DNA from: SIG607 sp045592625
GTDB taxonomy: Bacteria; Bacillota; Clostridia; Oscillospirales; Acutalibacteraceae
Reading direction: 5' to 3'
Length of the DNA: 48,868 nucleotides
Assembly (NCBI GenBank): GCA_045592625.1
Contig: JAZNVC010000017.1
Span: 1 to 48,868 of the forward strand
The notes under the pieces are model-generated. The model ran no database searches, had not been told where the DNA came from, and saw nothing but the letters and a program-made list of their open reading frames with translations. How positions within the stretch are numbered: position 1 is the stretch's first letter; each line of letters opens with the position of its first letter. A program made the translations under genes and the position numbers. This document shows, one piece after another, positions 23,159 through 31,654 of this stretch.

Positions 23159-24127
23159 ATGAAAACTAACTATCCCGAAATTTTAAACGAAGAACAGTAT
23201 AATGAAAAAATGCCGATTTTTGAAAAAGAGCTGGAAGCCAAAAGAGAAATTGTTTATCTTGAAAGCTTTGATGATAAAAAACTTTACTGTGAATGTTACC
23301 TTCAAAAAAAGGCGACCAAAAACATTATAATACTTCACGGATTTACCGAATTTTCTCCCAAATACCGTGAAACCGTAGCTTATTTTTTAAGGCTGAATTT
23401 TAACGTATTTATTTACGACCAGAGAGGTCACGGATTATCCTATCGTGAAGCAGAGGATTTAACCCTTATTCACGTTAATTCCTTTAATAGTTATGTTAAA
23501 GACCTTGAATTTGTCATAGAAAAACTGGTAAAGGTTAAGGGGAAAGGCCTCCCCATACATTTGTTTTCACATTCTATGGGAGGTGCCGTTGCACTTCTTT
23601 ATATGATGAAACATAGTGAAAATATACAAAAAGCCGTACTTTCCTCACCCATGATAAGCCCTAAAACCAAAGACGTTCCCAGATTGCCCGTTATGTGTAT
23701 GGTAGGACTTCACGGTCTGTTTTTGGGGTGGAAAAAACCCTTCGTTTTTGCGGGAAAATTTGACCCCGACGTAAAGATAAGCGATACTCTTGACACCTCT
23801 TACTCCCGTTTTAGTGCTACTATGAAAATAAGAAAAAGCAGAAAGGAATATCAATCTGCCGCCGCTACTAACAAATGGATGTGGTATGCCCTTGCCGTTC
23901 AGACTAAAATTATGAGAAAAAAACAGTTAAATAAAATAAAATCAAAGGTTCTTATAATAAGTGCGGAAAACGAAACGGTGGTCAAAAACGAATTTCATTC
24001 AAAACTTTCTAAACTTATAAAAAATTCCACTCTTGTTACGGTGCCTTGTGCAAAGCATAATATTTTCTTTTCTTCAGGCGAAACCCTTAAAGATTACTAT
24101 TCACTTGTTTTTGACTTTCTTTCTTAA
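23159..24127 (+). CDS. Alpha/beta hydrolase, monoacylglycerol lipase/serine aminopeptidase S33 type
   Basis: A 322-residue cytoplasmic hydrolase. IILHGFTEFSPKYRETVAYF and FIYDQRGHGLSYREAED are typical of the lysophospholipase/monoglyceride lipase group, and LFSHSMGGAVALLYMM holds the nucleophile Ser. The acid lies in the region ISAENETVVKNEF, where the expected Asp is Glu, and CAKHNIFF has the His. The ATG at 23159 has GGAG seven bases upstream; the GTG at 23153 is too close to that site. Divergent from the glycosyltransferase pair and ended by a strong terminator. Confidence 0.82.
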   Translation: MKTNYPEILNEEQYNEKMPIFEKELEAKREIVYLESFDDKKLYCECYLQKKATKNIIILHGFTEFSPKYRETVAYFLRLNFNVFIYDQRGHGLSYREAEDLTLIHVNSFNSYVKDLEFVIEKLVKVKGKGLPIHLFSHSMGGAVALLYMMKHSENIQKAVLSSPMISPKTKDVPRLPVMCMVGLHGLFLGWKKPFVFAGKFDPDVKISDTLDTSYSRFSATMKIRKSRKEYQSAAATNKWMWYALAVQTKIMRKKQLNKIKSKVLIISAENETVVKNEFHSKLSKLIKNSTLVTVPCAKHNIFFSSGETLKDYYSLVFDFLS

Positions 24128-24160
24128 TATTCTACCATAAACAACCTATAAAAGCAATAA

Positions 24161-24195
24161 AAAAGAACTTCTCTAAGTATAAGAGAAGTTCTTTT
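24161..24195. terminator. Bidirectional terminator
   Basis: AAAAGAACTTCTCT (24161-24174) pairs with AGAGAAGTTCTTTT (24182-24195). Confidence 0.9.
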
Positions 24196-24198
24196 ATG

Positions 24199-25758
24199 TT
24201 AACCTAAGGAATCCTTTATATTTGTGACTACGGTATGCTGGTAGCAACTGAATTTTTCTTCTATATTTTCGGGAAGTGTCTTTTTTGTAAACAGGCTTAC
24301 AACAGGAACAACAACCAATCCGCCCACCATTGCGAACACACCTGAATATAAGGAATTGGTGAACACAAAACTTAAAACGGGAATATTGGCTACATTTATA
24401 AGCCCAACACCGATTAAAAGCTGAACTATTTCCAAACCTACACCGAAAACGAAACTGGATACCACTGCTGCTTTGGTGGTTTTTTTACAATATAATCCAT
24501 AAAGGAACGGAGCAAGAAATGCACCTGCCAAAGCACCCCAGGAAACGCCCATCATCTGCGGAATAAATACCGAATCACTCCATATTGAATCCTTCAGTAT
24601 TGCAATAACAGCAGATATAACTATAAAGAAAACAATAAATATTCTCATTATAAGTATGCTTTTCTTTTCGCTTATTTCTTTTTTTGCAAATGGTTTAACA
24701 ACGTCTAATGTAAGGGTTGAAGCCGATGTTAAAACAAGGGAAGAAAGGGTTGACATTGAAGCCGATAAAACAAGCACTATAACTAAAGACACTATAACAG
24801 CAGGTAAATCGCTCATCATTGTGGGGATAATGGAGTCAAAAAGCACTTTGCCGTTTTTGACAGTCGGCTCATATAGTCTTCCGAAACCGCCCAGGAAGTA
24901 GCAGCCGCCTGCAACTACTATAGCAAAAACGGTAGAAATTACAGTACCTTTTTTAATAGCATCTTCGTTTTTTATGGAATAGAATTTACCCACCATTTGA
25001 GGAAGTCCCCAGGTGCCCAGCGAAGTCAAAACTATAACAAAGAACAGGAAAACGGGGTTCGGTCCGAACATAGAAGTATATTCTGTTCCTGCTTTTATGC
25101 CGAGGTTCTCTGTTGCCGCATTAAAGCCGCCGTTTTTACTTAGCACCGAAGCAATTACGGCTATTATTCCCACAAGCATTATGATTCCCTGAATAAAATC
25201 GTTGATTGCCGTAGCCATATATCCGCCGAAAAGAACGTAAATTCCCGTTAGAACCGACATTGCTACAACTATTACCCAGTAATCAATATTAAATACGTTA
25301 TTAAAAAGTGAAGAAAGTCCGTTATATAAAGAAGCGGTATATGGAATAAGAAATACAAATACTATAAAGGATGCAATTACCTTTAATTTTTTGCTGTCAT
25401 AACGCTTTTCAAAAAAGTCGGGCATAGTTTTGCTGCCTAAATGCTGAGTCATTACCCTTGTTCTTCTTCCAAGAACCGACCAAGCAAGAAGAGAACCTAT
25501 AAATGCATTTCCAAGGCCTATCCAAGTAGAAGCAAGACCGAAATTCCAGCCAAACTGCCCTGCATATCCAACAAATATTACGGCAGAAAAATATGACGTT
25601 CCGAAGGCAAAGGCAGTAAGCCACGGGCCTACATTTCTGCCGCCCAGTACAAAGCCCTCAACATTGGTGGCATTCTTTCTGCTGTAAAGTCCCACACCTA
25701 TCATAAGGCCAAAGAAAAGTATCAGCATAGGTATGGTAATTAAAATAGTATTACTCAT
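24199..25758 (-). CDS. Sodium:solute symporter (SSS family, PutP-like)
   Basis: A 519-residue transporter with about 13 membrane helices. FVLGGRNVGPWLTAFAFGTS (about 36-55) and YFSAVIFVGYAGQFGW are the first-helix signature of the SSS family; LVLSASMSTLSSLVLTSAST (about 330-350) includes the Na2-site Ser/Thr. It should import an organic solute with sodium. It is divergent from, and has the same operator-bearing promoter as, the acyl-CoA synthetase-iorAB operon, so the solute is probably an acid used there, such as an aromatic or branched carboxylate. GGGGAGAC precedes the ATG at 25756-25758. Confidence 0.88.
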   Translation of the reverse strand: MSNTILITIPMLILFFGLMIGVGLYSRKNATNVEGFVLGGRNVGPWLTAFAFGTSYFSAVIFVGYAGQFGWNFGLASTWIGLGNAFIGSLLAWSVLGRRTRVMTQHLGSKTMPDFFEKRYDSKKLKVIASFIVFVFLIPYTASLYNGLSSLFNNVFNIDYWVIVVAMSVLTGIYVLFGGYMATAINDFIQGIIMLVGIIAVIASVLSKNGGFNAATENLGIKAGTEYTSMFGPNPVFLFFVIVLTSLGTWGLPQMVGKFYSIKNEDAIKKGTVISTVFAIVVAGGCYFLGGFGRLYEPTVKNGKVLFDSIIPTMMSDLPAVIVSLVIVLVLSASMSTLSSLVLTSASTLTLDVVKPFAKKEISEKKSILIMRIFIVFFIVISAVIAILKDSIWSDSVFIPQMMGVSWGALAGAFLAPFLYGLYCKKTTKAAVVSSFVFGVGLEIVQLLIGVGLINVANIPVLSFVFTNSLYSGVFAMVGGLVVVPVVSLFTKKTLPENIEEKFSCYQHTVVTNIKDSLG

Positions 25759-25774
25759 TATTCAGTCTCCCCTT

Positions 25775-25800
25775 TTTCGCTTTAAAGTTTTAAAGCGAAA
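25775..25800. promoter_or_regulatory. Operator 1: perfect 12-bp palindrome
   Basis: Arms TTTCGCTTTAAA and TTTAAAGCGAAA separated by GT. It lies between the transporter promoter and its start codon, where a bound repressor would act as a roadblock. Confidence 0.8.
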
Positions 25801-25812
25801 AATTTATGTTAT

Positions 25813-25846
25813 CACTTTAACACTTTAAAGCGGATTTGTCAAGTGA
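25813..25846 (-). promoter_or_regulatory. Promoter of the SSS transporter with operator 2 in the spacer
   Basis: Minus strand: TTGACA, 17-bp spacer, TAAAGT. The operator, read on the same strand, is CGCTTTAAAGTGTTAAAGTG (25813-25832), spanning spacer and -10. It is nearly identical to operator 3. Confidence 0.8.
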
Positions 25847-25912
25847 AAATGAAAAATTTTTTTAAAAAAGTGCCAATAATCCTTAATTTTTGATTTTTCC
25901 GCTATTTTCTTG

Positions 25913-25942
25913 TTGACAAACACGCTTTAAAGTGTTAAAGTC
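25913..25942 (+). promoter_or_regulatory. Promoter of the acyl-CoA synthetase-iorAB operon with operator 3 in the spacer
   Basis: TTGACA (25913-25918), 17 bp, TAAAGT (25936-25941). Operator CGCTTTAAAGTGTTAAAGTC (25923-25942) fills the spacer and covers the -10. The layout is the mirror image of the transporter promoter. Confidence 0.8.
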
Positions 25943-25972
25943 TTTATATATTAATAAAAAGAGGTTTATATA

Positions 25973-27607
25973 ATGACTATCGTTCACCTACTGGAAAAAA
26001 ACGCAAAAGAATTTGCCAATGACACGGCGCTTGTTGAGATAAATCCCGACCAGCCCGAAACACGAAAACTAACCTGGAATGAATATGAACTTGTTCAGCC
26101 CACCAATAAAAAACACTACAGAAGAGAAATCAGTTGGGAAGTATTTAACGAAAAAGCAAACCGTCTTGCCAATATGCTTACCGCCAATGGTATAGGCAAT
26201 GGCAAAAAGGTTGCTATACTTTTAATGAACTGCATCGACTGGCTTCCCATTTATTTTGGAATTTTAAAGACAGGTGCTCTTGCCGTTCCCCTTAACTTCC
26301 GTTATTCCTCTGACGAAATCGATTACTGTTTAAACCTTGCTGAAGCAGATGTACTTATTTTCGGCAATGAATTTGTAGGACGTGTAGAAGCAGTTGCAGA
26401 AAAAATCAGCAAGAAATGTACCCTTATATATTTAGGTTCCGGCTGTCCCGATTTTGCCGACGACTATAACGACCTTATAAGCGAGTTTTCCTCAAGTTTT
26501 CCCGAATGTACTCTTACCGAGGAAGATGATGCCGCAATTTATTTTTCTTCGGGCACTACAGGCTTTCCCAAGGCTATTTTACATAAACATAGAAGTCTTA
26601 TTCACTCCTGCAGAGTTGAACAGGCACACCACGGACAAACAAAAGATGATTGCTTTTTGTGCATTCCTCCCCTTTATCATACCGGTGCTAAAATGCATTG
26701 GTTTGGAAGTTTGCTGGTAGGAGGAAAAGCCGTTATTCTTAAAGGTACTGCGTCAAAGAGTATTTTAGAAGCGGTAAGCAGCGAAAAATGTTCTATCGTA
26801 TGGCTGCTGGTTCCGTGGGCTCAGGATATTTTAAACGCTATTGAACGTGGTGAAATAAACCTTAAAGATTATGACCTTTCTAACTGGAGACTGATGCATA
26901 TAGGTGCTCAGCCTGTTCCTCAAAGCCTTATTAAGCGTTGGCTTGAAATATTCCCCGACCATCAGTACGATACAAACTACGGACTTAGTGAGTCTATTGG
27001 TCCCGGTGCAGTTCACCTGGGTGTTGAAAACGTACATAAGGTAGGTGCTATCGGCATCCCCGGTTACGGTTGGGAAATCAAGATAGTTTCTCCCGAATGC
27101 GAAACCGTAAAACAGGGCGATGTAGGTGAACTTTGTCTTAAAGGGCCCGGTGTTATGACCTGTTACTACAGAGATGAAAAGGCTACCAACGATTCCTTAA
27201 AGGATGGTTGGCTATATACAGGAGATATGGCAATGCAGGATGAAGACGGCTTTATTTATCTTGTTGACCGAAAGAAAGACGTTATTATTACCGGCGGTGA
27301 AAACCTCTATCCCGTACAGATAGAAAACTTCCTTTCTGGTTATGAAAAAATCAAGGACGTTGCTGTAATCGGACTTCCCGACGTCAGACTGGGTGAAATT
27401 GCCGCCGCCATTATTGAAATCAAAAAGGATATGACCTGCACAGAAGATGAAATAAATGAATTCTGTATGGCTCTGCCCCGTTATAAGCGTCCGCGAAAAA
27501 TAATTTTTGCCGACGTTCCCCGTAATCCCACAGGCAAAATCGAAAAACCCAAGCTCCGCAAAATCTACGGTGCAGAAGGTCTTGTTGATTCACAGAACAA
27601 ATCTTAA
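25973..27607 (+). CDS. AMP-forming acyl-CoA synthetase
   Basis: A 544-residue ANL-family ligase with all core motifs: YFSSGTTGFPKAI (about 185-197), TNYGLSESIGP (about 336-346), LYTGDMAMQDEDGFIY, VDRKKDVIITGGENLYP and NPTGKIEKPKLR with the catalytic Lys. It should convert a carboxylic acid, ATP and CoA to acyl-CoA. It is the first gene of the operon with iorA and iorB, so the acid is probably one that IorAB makes or consumes, e.g. an arylacetate. ATG 25973 follows AAAGAGG. The N-terminal part has an extra segment (about residues 25-48) before the usual start of the fold. Confidence 0.87.
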   Translation: MTIVHLLEKNAKEFANDTALVEINPDQPETRKLTWNEYELVQPTNKKHYRREISWEVFNEKANRLANMLTANGIGNGKKVAILLMNCIDWLPIYFGILKTGALAVPLNFRYSSDEIDYCLNLAEADVLIFGNEFVGRVEAVAEKISKKCTLIYLGSGCPDFADDYNDLISEFSSSFPECTLTEEDDAAIYFSSGTTGFPKAILHKHRSLIHSCRVEQAHHGQTKDDCFLCIPPLYHTGAKMHWFGSLLVGGKAVILKGTASKSILEAVSSEKCSIVWLLVPWAQDILNAIERGEINLKDYDLSNWRLMHIGAQPVPQSLIKRWLEIFPDHQYDTNYGLSESIGPGAVHLGVENVHKVGAIGIPGYGWEIKIVSPECETVKQGDVGELCLKGPGVMTCYYRDEKATNDSLKDGWLYTGDMAMQDEDGFIYLVDRKKDVIITGGENLYPVQIENFLSGYEKIKDVAVIGLPDVRLGEIAAAIIEIKKDMTCTEDEINEFCMALPRYKRPRKIIFADVPRNPTGKIEKPKLRKIYGAEGLVDSQNKS

Positions 27608-27624
27608 AAAGAGGTACATATAAT

Positions 27625-29349
27625 ATGAAAAAACTTATGATAGGCAATATGGCAGTTGCCGCAGGTCTGCATGACGGCGGTTTGGGAGTGGTTTCAAGTT
27701 ATCCCGGTACTCCTTCCACCGAAATTACCGAATTTTTAGCTAAATATGACGATTTAAAAAGCGAATGGGCACCTAACGAAAAGGTTGCCTGTGAGGTTGC
27801 CTTTGGTGCAAGTCTTGCAGGTGCAAGAAGTGCCTGTGCCATGAAGCACGTTGGCTTAAACGTTGCCGCAGACCCCCTTTTCACCCTTTCCTATACAGGT
27901 GTAAACGGGGGTATGGTAATATGCGTTGCCGACGACCCCGCTATGCATTCTTCACAGAATGAACAGGATTCACGCCACTATGCTATCGCTTCCAAGGTTC
28001 CTATGCTTGAACCCAGTGATTCTCAGGAAGCCTATGATTTTGCGAAATCCGCTTTCCTTCTTTCTGAAAAATTTGACACCCCCGTACTTCTTCGTATGTG
28101 CACACGTATTGCTCACAGCCAATCTGTTGTAGAGACAGGCGAAGCAGTCCCTGCCGTACTTAAGGATTATGAAAAGAATCCTCAAAAGTTTATAATGATG
28201 CCGGGCAATGCTATTAAGCGTCACCCCGTTGTTGAAGAAAGAACCGCTCTTTTGGCAGAGTATGCAAACGACTGCATCTACAACAAGGTTGAAATGAACA
28301 ACACAGATATCGGTATTATCACTTCCGGTTGTTCTTATTTATATGTTAAAGAGGTTTTGGGAGAGGATGTCAGCATTCTTAAAATCGGTATGCCCAACCC
28401 ACTTCCCGAAAAGCTTATTAAAGATTTTGCAAGTAAGGTTAAAAAACTTTACGTAATAGAAGAGCTTGACCCTGTTATCGAAAATCAGGTTAAAGCTATG
28501 GGTATTGACTGCGTTGGTAAAGAGCTTTTCTCTATTTTAGGAGAATTTTCTCAAAGCACTATCGCTAAGGCATTCGGCAAAGAGGATAAATACTCGGTTT
28601 CTGCCGACAGCGTTATTCCTGCCCGTCCTCCTATGATGTGTGCAGGTTGCCCCCACAGAGGTATGTTCTATACCCTTTCTAAAAACAAAATTACCGTTAT
28701 GGGTGATATAGGTTGTTATACTTTAGGTGCTGTTGCTCCCCTTAATGCTCTGGACTCCACACTTTGTATGGGTGCTTCTGTTTCGGGACTTCACGGCTTT
28801 AATGCTGCAAGAGGAGAAGATGCCGAAAAGAAAAGCGTTGCTGTTATCGGCGACTCCACCTTTATGCATTCGGGTATGACAGGTCTTGTAAACGTTGCAT
28901 ATAATGCGACAAACTCCACCGTAATTATCCTCGATAACTCTATTACGGGTATGACAGGTCATCAGCAGAACCCCACTACAGGCTTTAATATTAAGGGCGA
29001 CCCTGCCGCAAAGGTTGATTTAGAGGCTCTTTGCAAGGCACTCGGCATAAACAGAGTAAGGGTTGTTGACCCCTATGACCTAAAGGCTTGTGAAATTGCA
29101 GTTAAAGAAGAACTAAGTGCTAAGGAGCCTTCGGTTATTATTTCACGCAGACCCTGTGTGCTTCTTAAATCGGTTAAACACGAAGCTCCCTTAAAGGTGG
29201 ATGCAGACAAATGTAAATCCTGCAAACGCTGTATGGGGCTGGGTTGCCCTGCTATTAGTCTTAAAGACGGCAAGGCAAAAATTGATACCACCCTTTGCGT
29301 TGGCTGTGGTGTATGTAAACAGCTTTGTGCATTCGATGCTATAGTTTAA
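27625..29349 (+). CDS. iorA: Indolepyruvate:ferredoxin oxidoreductase, alpha subunit
   Basis: A 574-residue subunit. It begins KLMIGNMAVAAGLHDGG and SSYPGTPSTEITE, the pyrimidine-binding domain of 2-oxoacid:ferredoxin oxidoreductases. GDIGCYTLGAVAPLNA and GDSTFMHSGMTGLVN, followed by DNSITGMTGHQQNP, form the TPP-diphosphate/Mg site. The last 60 residues are a ferredoxin domain with CKSCKRCMGLGCP and CVGCGVCKQLC for two [4Fe-4S] clusters. The enzyme oxidises aryl pyruvates to arylacetyl-CoA, or runs backward as a reductive carboxylase with reduced ferredoxin. AAAGAGG is upstream of the ATG; iorB follows 13 bases later. Confidence 0.95.
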   Translation: MKKLMIGNMAVAAGLHDGGLGVVSSYPGTPSTEITEFLAKYDDLKSEWAPNEKVACEVAFGASLAGARSACAMKHVGLNVAADPLFTLSYTGVNGGMVICVADDPAMHSSQNEQDSRHYAIASKVPMLEPSDSQEAYDFAKSAFLLSEKFDTPVLLRMCTRIAHSQSVVETGEAVPAVLKDYEKNPQKFIMMPGNAIKRHPVVEERTALLAEYANDCIYNKVEMNNTDIGIITSGCSYLYVKEVLGEDVSILKIGMPNPLPEKLIKDFASKVKKLYVIEELDPVIENQVKAMGIDCVGKELFSILGEFSQSTIAKAFGKEDKYSVSADSVIPARPPMMCAGCPHRGMFYTLSKNKITVMGDIGCYTLGAVAPLNALDSTLCMGASVSGLHGFNAARGEDAEKKSVAVIGDSTFMHSGMTGLVNVAYNATNSTVIILDNSITGMTGHQQNPTTGFNIKGDPAAKVDLEALCKALGINRVRVVDPYDLKACEIAVKEELSAKEPSVIISRRPCVLLKSVKHEAPLKVDADKCKSCKRCMGLGCPAISLKDGKAKIDTTLCVGCGVCKQLCAFDAIV

Positions 29350-29362
29350 GGAGGGCGTAAAA

Positions 29363-29932
29363 ATGACTAAAAGTGTTATGATAGTTGGCGTAGGCGGTCA
29401 GGGAAGTCTTCTTGCCTCAAAAATTCTCGGCAGACTTCTTATGGACGAAGGCTTTGACGTAAAGGTTAGTGAGGTCCACGGTATGAGTCAGCGCGGAGGC
29501 AGCGTTGTAACCTATGTTCGCTTTGGCGAAAAGGTTTATTCCCCTATTATTGCCGAAGGTGAAGCCGACATTATTATTTCTTTTGAAAAGCTTGAAGCTG
29601 CACGTTATGCAAAATTCCTTAAAAAAGACGGCAAAATCGTCGTAAATACTCAGCAGATTGACCCTATGCCCGTAATTATCGGTGCCCAGAAGTACCCTGC
29701 TGACGTTCTTAGCGAACTTACCGGTAAAGGTGTTTCTGTTGAAGCCCTTGATGCTCTTTCTTTAGCCGAAAAAGCAGGTTCAAGCAAGGCTGTTAACATT
29801 GTTTTAATGGGAAAAGCCGCTAAACATTTCGATATTCCATATGATAATTGGATAAAGGCCATTGAAAACACAGTAGCCCCCAAATTTATTGAAATGAACA
29901 AAAAAGCATTTGAACTGGGATACGAAAACTAA
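29363..29932 (+). CDS. iorB: Indolepyruvate:ferredoxin oxidoreductase, beta subunit
   Basis: A 189-residue gamma-type subunit of the 2-oxoacid:ferredoxin oxidoreductase family. IVGVGGQGSLLASKILGRLL (about 7-26) and KVSEVHGMSQRGGSVVTYVR (about 34-53) are the family landmarks; IISFEKLEAARY follows. It forms the CoA/TPP-binding complex with IorA. AAGGAGGG precedes the ATG at 29363. The stop is 10 bases before a new promoter, so the T-box and paaK form a separate transcript that read-through from iorB could also enter. Confidence 0.94.
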   Translation: MTKSVMIVGVGGQGSLLASKILGRLLMDEGFDVKVSEVHGMSQRGGSVVTYVRFGEKVYSPIIAEGEADIIISFEKLEAARYAKFLKKDGKIVVNTQQIDPMPVIIGAQKYPADVLSELTGKGVSVEALDALSLAEKAGSSKAVNIVLMGKAAKHFDIPYDNWIKAIENTVAPKFIEMNKKAFELGYEN

Positions 29933-29942
29933 CAAAAAAATA

Positions 29943-29971
29943 TTGACAATTTTAAATTGCCGTGTTAAAAT
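29943..29971 (+). promoter_or_regulatory. Promoter of the T-box/paaK transcript
   Basis: TTGACA (29943-29948), 17 bp, TAAAAT (29966-29971). A small hairpin CGTGT/ACACG (29979-29992) lies near the expected 5' end. Confidence 0.75.
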
Positions 29972-30002
29972 AAATCAGCGTGTAAAAACACGTTTTAAAT
30001 GC

Positions 30003-30286
30003 GATGAGCAGAAATAAGTAAACTTGGAAGAAATCTAAAGAGAGTTGTCGGTTGGTGCAAGACGATGAAGACCTCCATTTTGAATTCATTCTGTTAGCAG
30101 TGCACTGAACAAAGGATATCTTTAAGTAGGATGCAACGGGTGTTCCCGTAACAGAACTAAGGTATGTTAGTACCTGAAAAGGTCGTTATTGCGAGATAAC
30201 GGCGAACTGAGGTGGTACCACGGGATTTCGATTTTCTCGTCCTCTGTATTCTTTATCGGGATACAGGGGACTTTTTGTTTTTTGTA
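30003..30286 (+). promoter_or_regulatory. T-box riboswitch, specifier UUC (phenylalanine)
   Basis: A complete T-box leader. The base of stem I is AGCAGAA (30007-30013) with TTCTGTT (30089-30095). AGAGAGTTGTCGGTTGGTGC (about 30040-30058) is the conserved distal part. The 3' side of the specifier loop reads GAA TTC A, giving specifier TTC at 30085-30087, a Phe codon. The T-box sequence AGGTGGTACCACG (30210-30222) has TGGT, whose variable base pairs with discriminator A, as in tRNA-Phe. The terminator is 30239-30271 plus a T run. Uncharged tRNA-Phe should favour the antiterminator and expression of paaK and the ACT gene. Confidence 0.93.
30239..30286 (+). terminator. T-box transcription terminator
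   Basis: GTCCTCTGTATTC (30239-30251) pairs with GATACAGGGGAC (30260-30271) region over 13 positions with two G-T pairs, then TTTTT. The left arm lies just behind the T-box sequence with which it competes. Confidence 0.85.
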
Positions 30287-30331
30287 TTTCGAATTTGTAC
30301 CTAATAAAAATAGCAGAAAGGATGATTGCAA

Positions 30332-31639
30332 ATGGAACAAAACTATTATCAAAAAGAACTGGAAACAATGCCGATTGAAGAAATCAAAAAGCTTCAGTCA
30401 GAAAAACTAAGAAAACAGGTTAAGCACGTTTATGAAAACGTTGCATATTACCGCGACCTGATGGACAAAAAGGGTGTAAAACCTGAAGACGTTAACGGTA
30501 TTGAGGATTTACACAAACTCCCCTTTTTAACCAAAGCCGATTTAAGAGATGCATATCCCTACGGTCTTTTGGGTGCTCCTTTAAAGGATTGTGTACGCAT
30601 TCAGTCAACCTCCGGTACTACAGGTAAGCGTGTAGTTGCTTTCTACACCCAGCAGGACGTAGATTTATGGGAAGACTGCTGTGCCAGAGCTATAGTTGCC
30701 GTAGGTGGCACAAAAGAAGATGTTTGTCAGGTGGCTTATGGCTACGGTCTGTTTACAGGCGGACCGGGACTTAACGGCGGTTCTCATAAGGTTGGTTGTC
30801 TTACTTTGCCTATGTCTTCAGGCTTTACCGAAAGACAGATTCAGTTTATGACCGACCTTAATGCTACTATTCTTTGTTGCACTCCTTCCTATGCAGCATA
30901 TATTGCTGAAACCCTTAAGGAAATGGGTTATACCCCCGACCAGATTCCTTTAAAGGCAGGTATTTTCGGTGCTGAGCCCTGGACCGAGGAAATGAGAAAG
31001 AATATTGAAAACGATTTAGGTATTAAAGCATACGATATTTACGGTCTTACCGAAACAAGCGGTCCAGGTGTTTCCTTTGAATGTTGTGAGCAAACCGGTA
31101 TGCACGTAAATGAAGACCACTTTATAGCCGAAATTATTGACCCCGATACAGGCGAAGTTCTTCCCGAAGGTGAAAAGGGTGAGCTGGTATTTACCGCTCT
31201 TGATAAAGAGGCATTCCCTCTCCTTCGTTACAGAACCCGTGATATATGTGTACTAAGCCGCAAAAAGTGCTCTTGCGGAAGAACCTTTATCAAAATGGCT
31301 AAGCCTATGGGCAGAACCGACGATATGCTTATTATTCGCGGTGTAAATGTCTTCCCAAGCCAAATTGAAACGGTACTTTTGAACGAGGGCTATCAACCTA
31401 ACTATCAGATTATCGTTGACAGAGTAGGCAACACCGACACATTCGATGTTAACGTTGAAATGAATCCCGACCAGTTTACCGATACTGTAAGCGGTATTAC
31501 CGCTCTCGAAAAGAAGCTTTCTAATTCTATGAAGCTTATGCTTGGTATTAACCCTGCCGTTCATCTTGTTCCTCCCAAAAGTATTGTTCGAAGCGAAGGC
31601 AAGGCTGTACGCGTTATCGACAAGAGAAAATTACATTAA
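30332..31639 (+). CDS. paaK: Phenylacetate-CoA ligase
   Basis: A 435-residue PaaK-type AMP-forming ligase. KLQSEKLRKQVKHVYENVAY is the typical opening, QSTSGTTGKRVVAFYT (about 91-106) the phosphate loop, YGLTETSGPGVSFEC (about 236-250) motif A5, LRYRTRDICVLSRKKCSCG has the Cys-containing segment of the family, and GRTDDMLIIRGVNVFPSQIE is A8. It should convert phenylacetate (or an indole/hydroxyphenyl analogue) to the CoA thioester. AAAGGA lies nine bases before ATG 30332. Its Phe T-box and the ACT-domain gene behind it tie it to amino acid supply. Confidence 0.9.
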   Translation: MEQNYYQKELETMPIEEIKKLQSEKLRKQVKHVYENVAYYRDLMDKKGVKPEDVNGIEDLHKLPFLTKADLRDAYPYGLLGAPLKDCVRIQSTSGTTGKRVVAFYTQQDVDLWEDCCARAIVAVGGTKEDVCQVAYGYGLFTGGPGLNGGSHKVGCLTLPMSSGFTERQIQFMTDLNATILCCTPSYAAYIAETLKEMGYTPDQIPLKAGIFGAEPWTEEMRKNIENDLGIKAYDIYGLTETSGPGVSFECCEQTGMHVNEDHFIAEIIDPDTGEVLPEGEKGELVFTALDKEAFPLLRYRTRDICVLSRKKCSCGRTFIKMAKPMGRTDDMLIIRGVNVFPSQIETVLLNEGYQPNYQIIVDRVGNTDTFDVNVEMNPDQFTDTVSGITALEKKLSNSMKLMLGINPAVHLVPPKSIVRSEGKAVRVIDKRKLH

Positions 31640-31654
31640 AGGAGAGAAAAGTTT

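Noticed and set aside
30085..30087. Alternative T-box specifiers (GAA, Glu; ATT, Ile) in neighbouring frames
   Set aside because: Only TTC is followed by the conserved A and then the basal stem strand TTCTGTT, and it agrees with the discriminator base and with the aromatic gene content.
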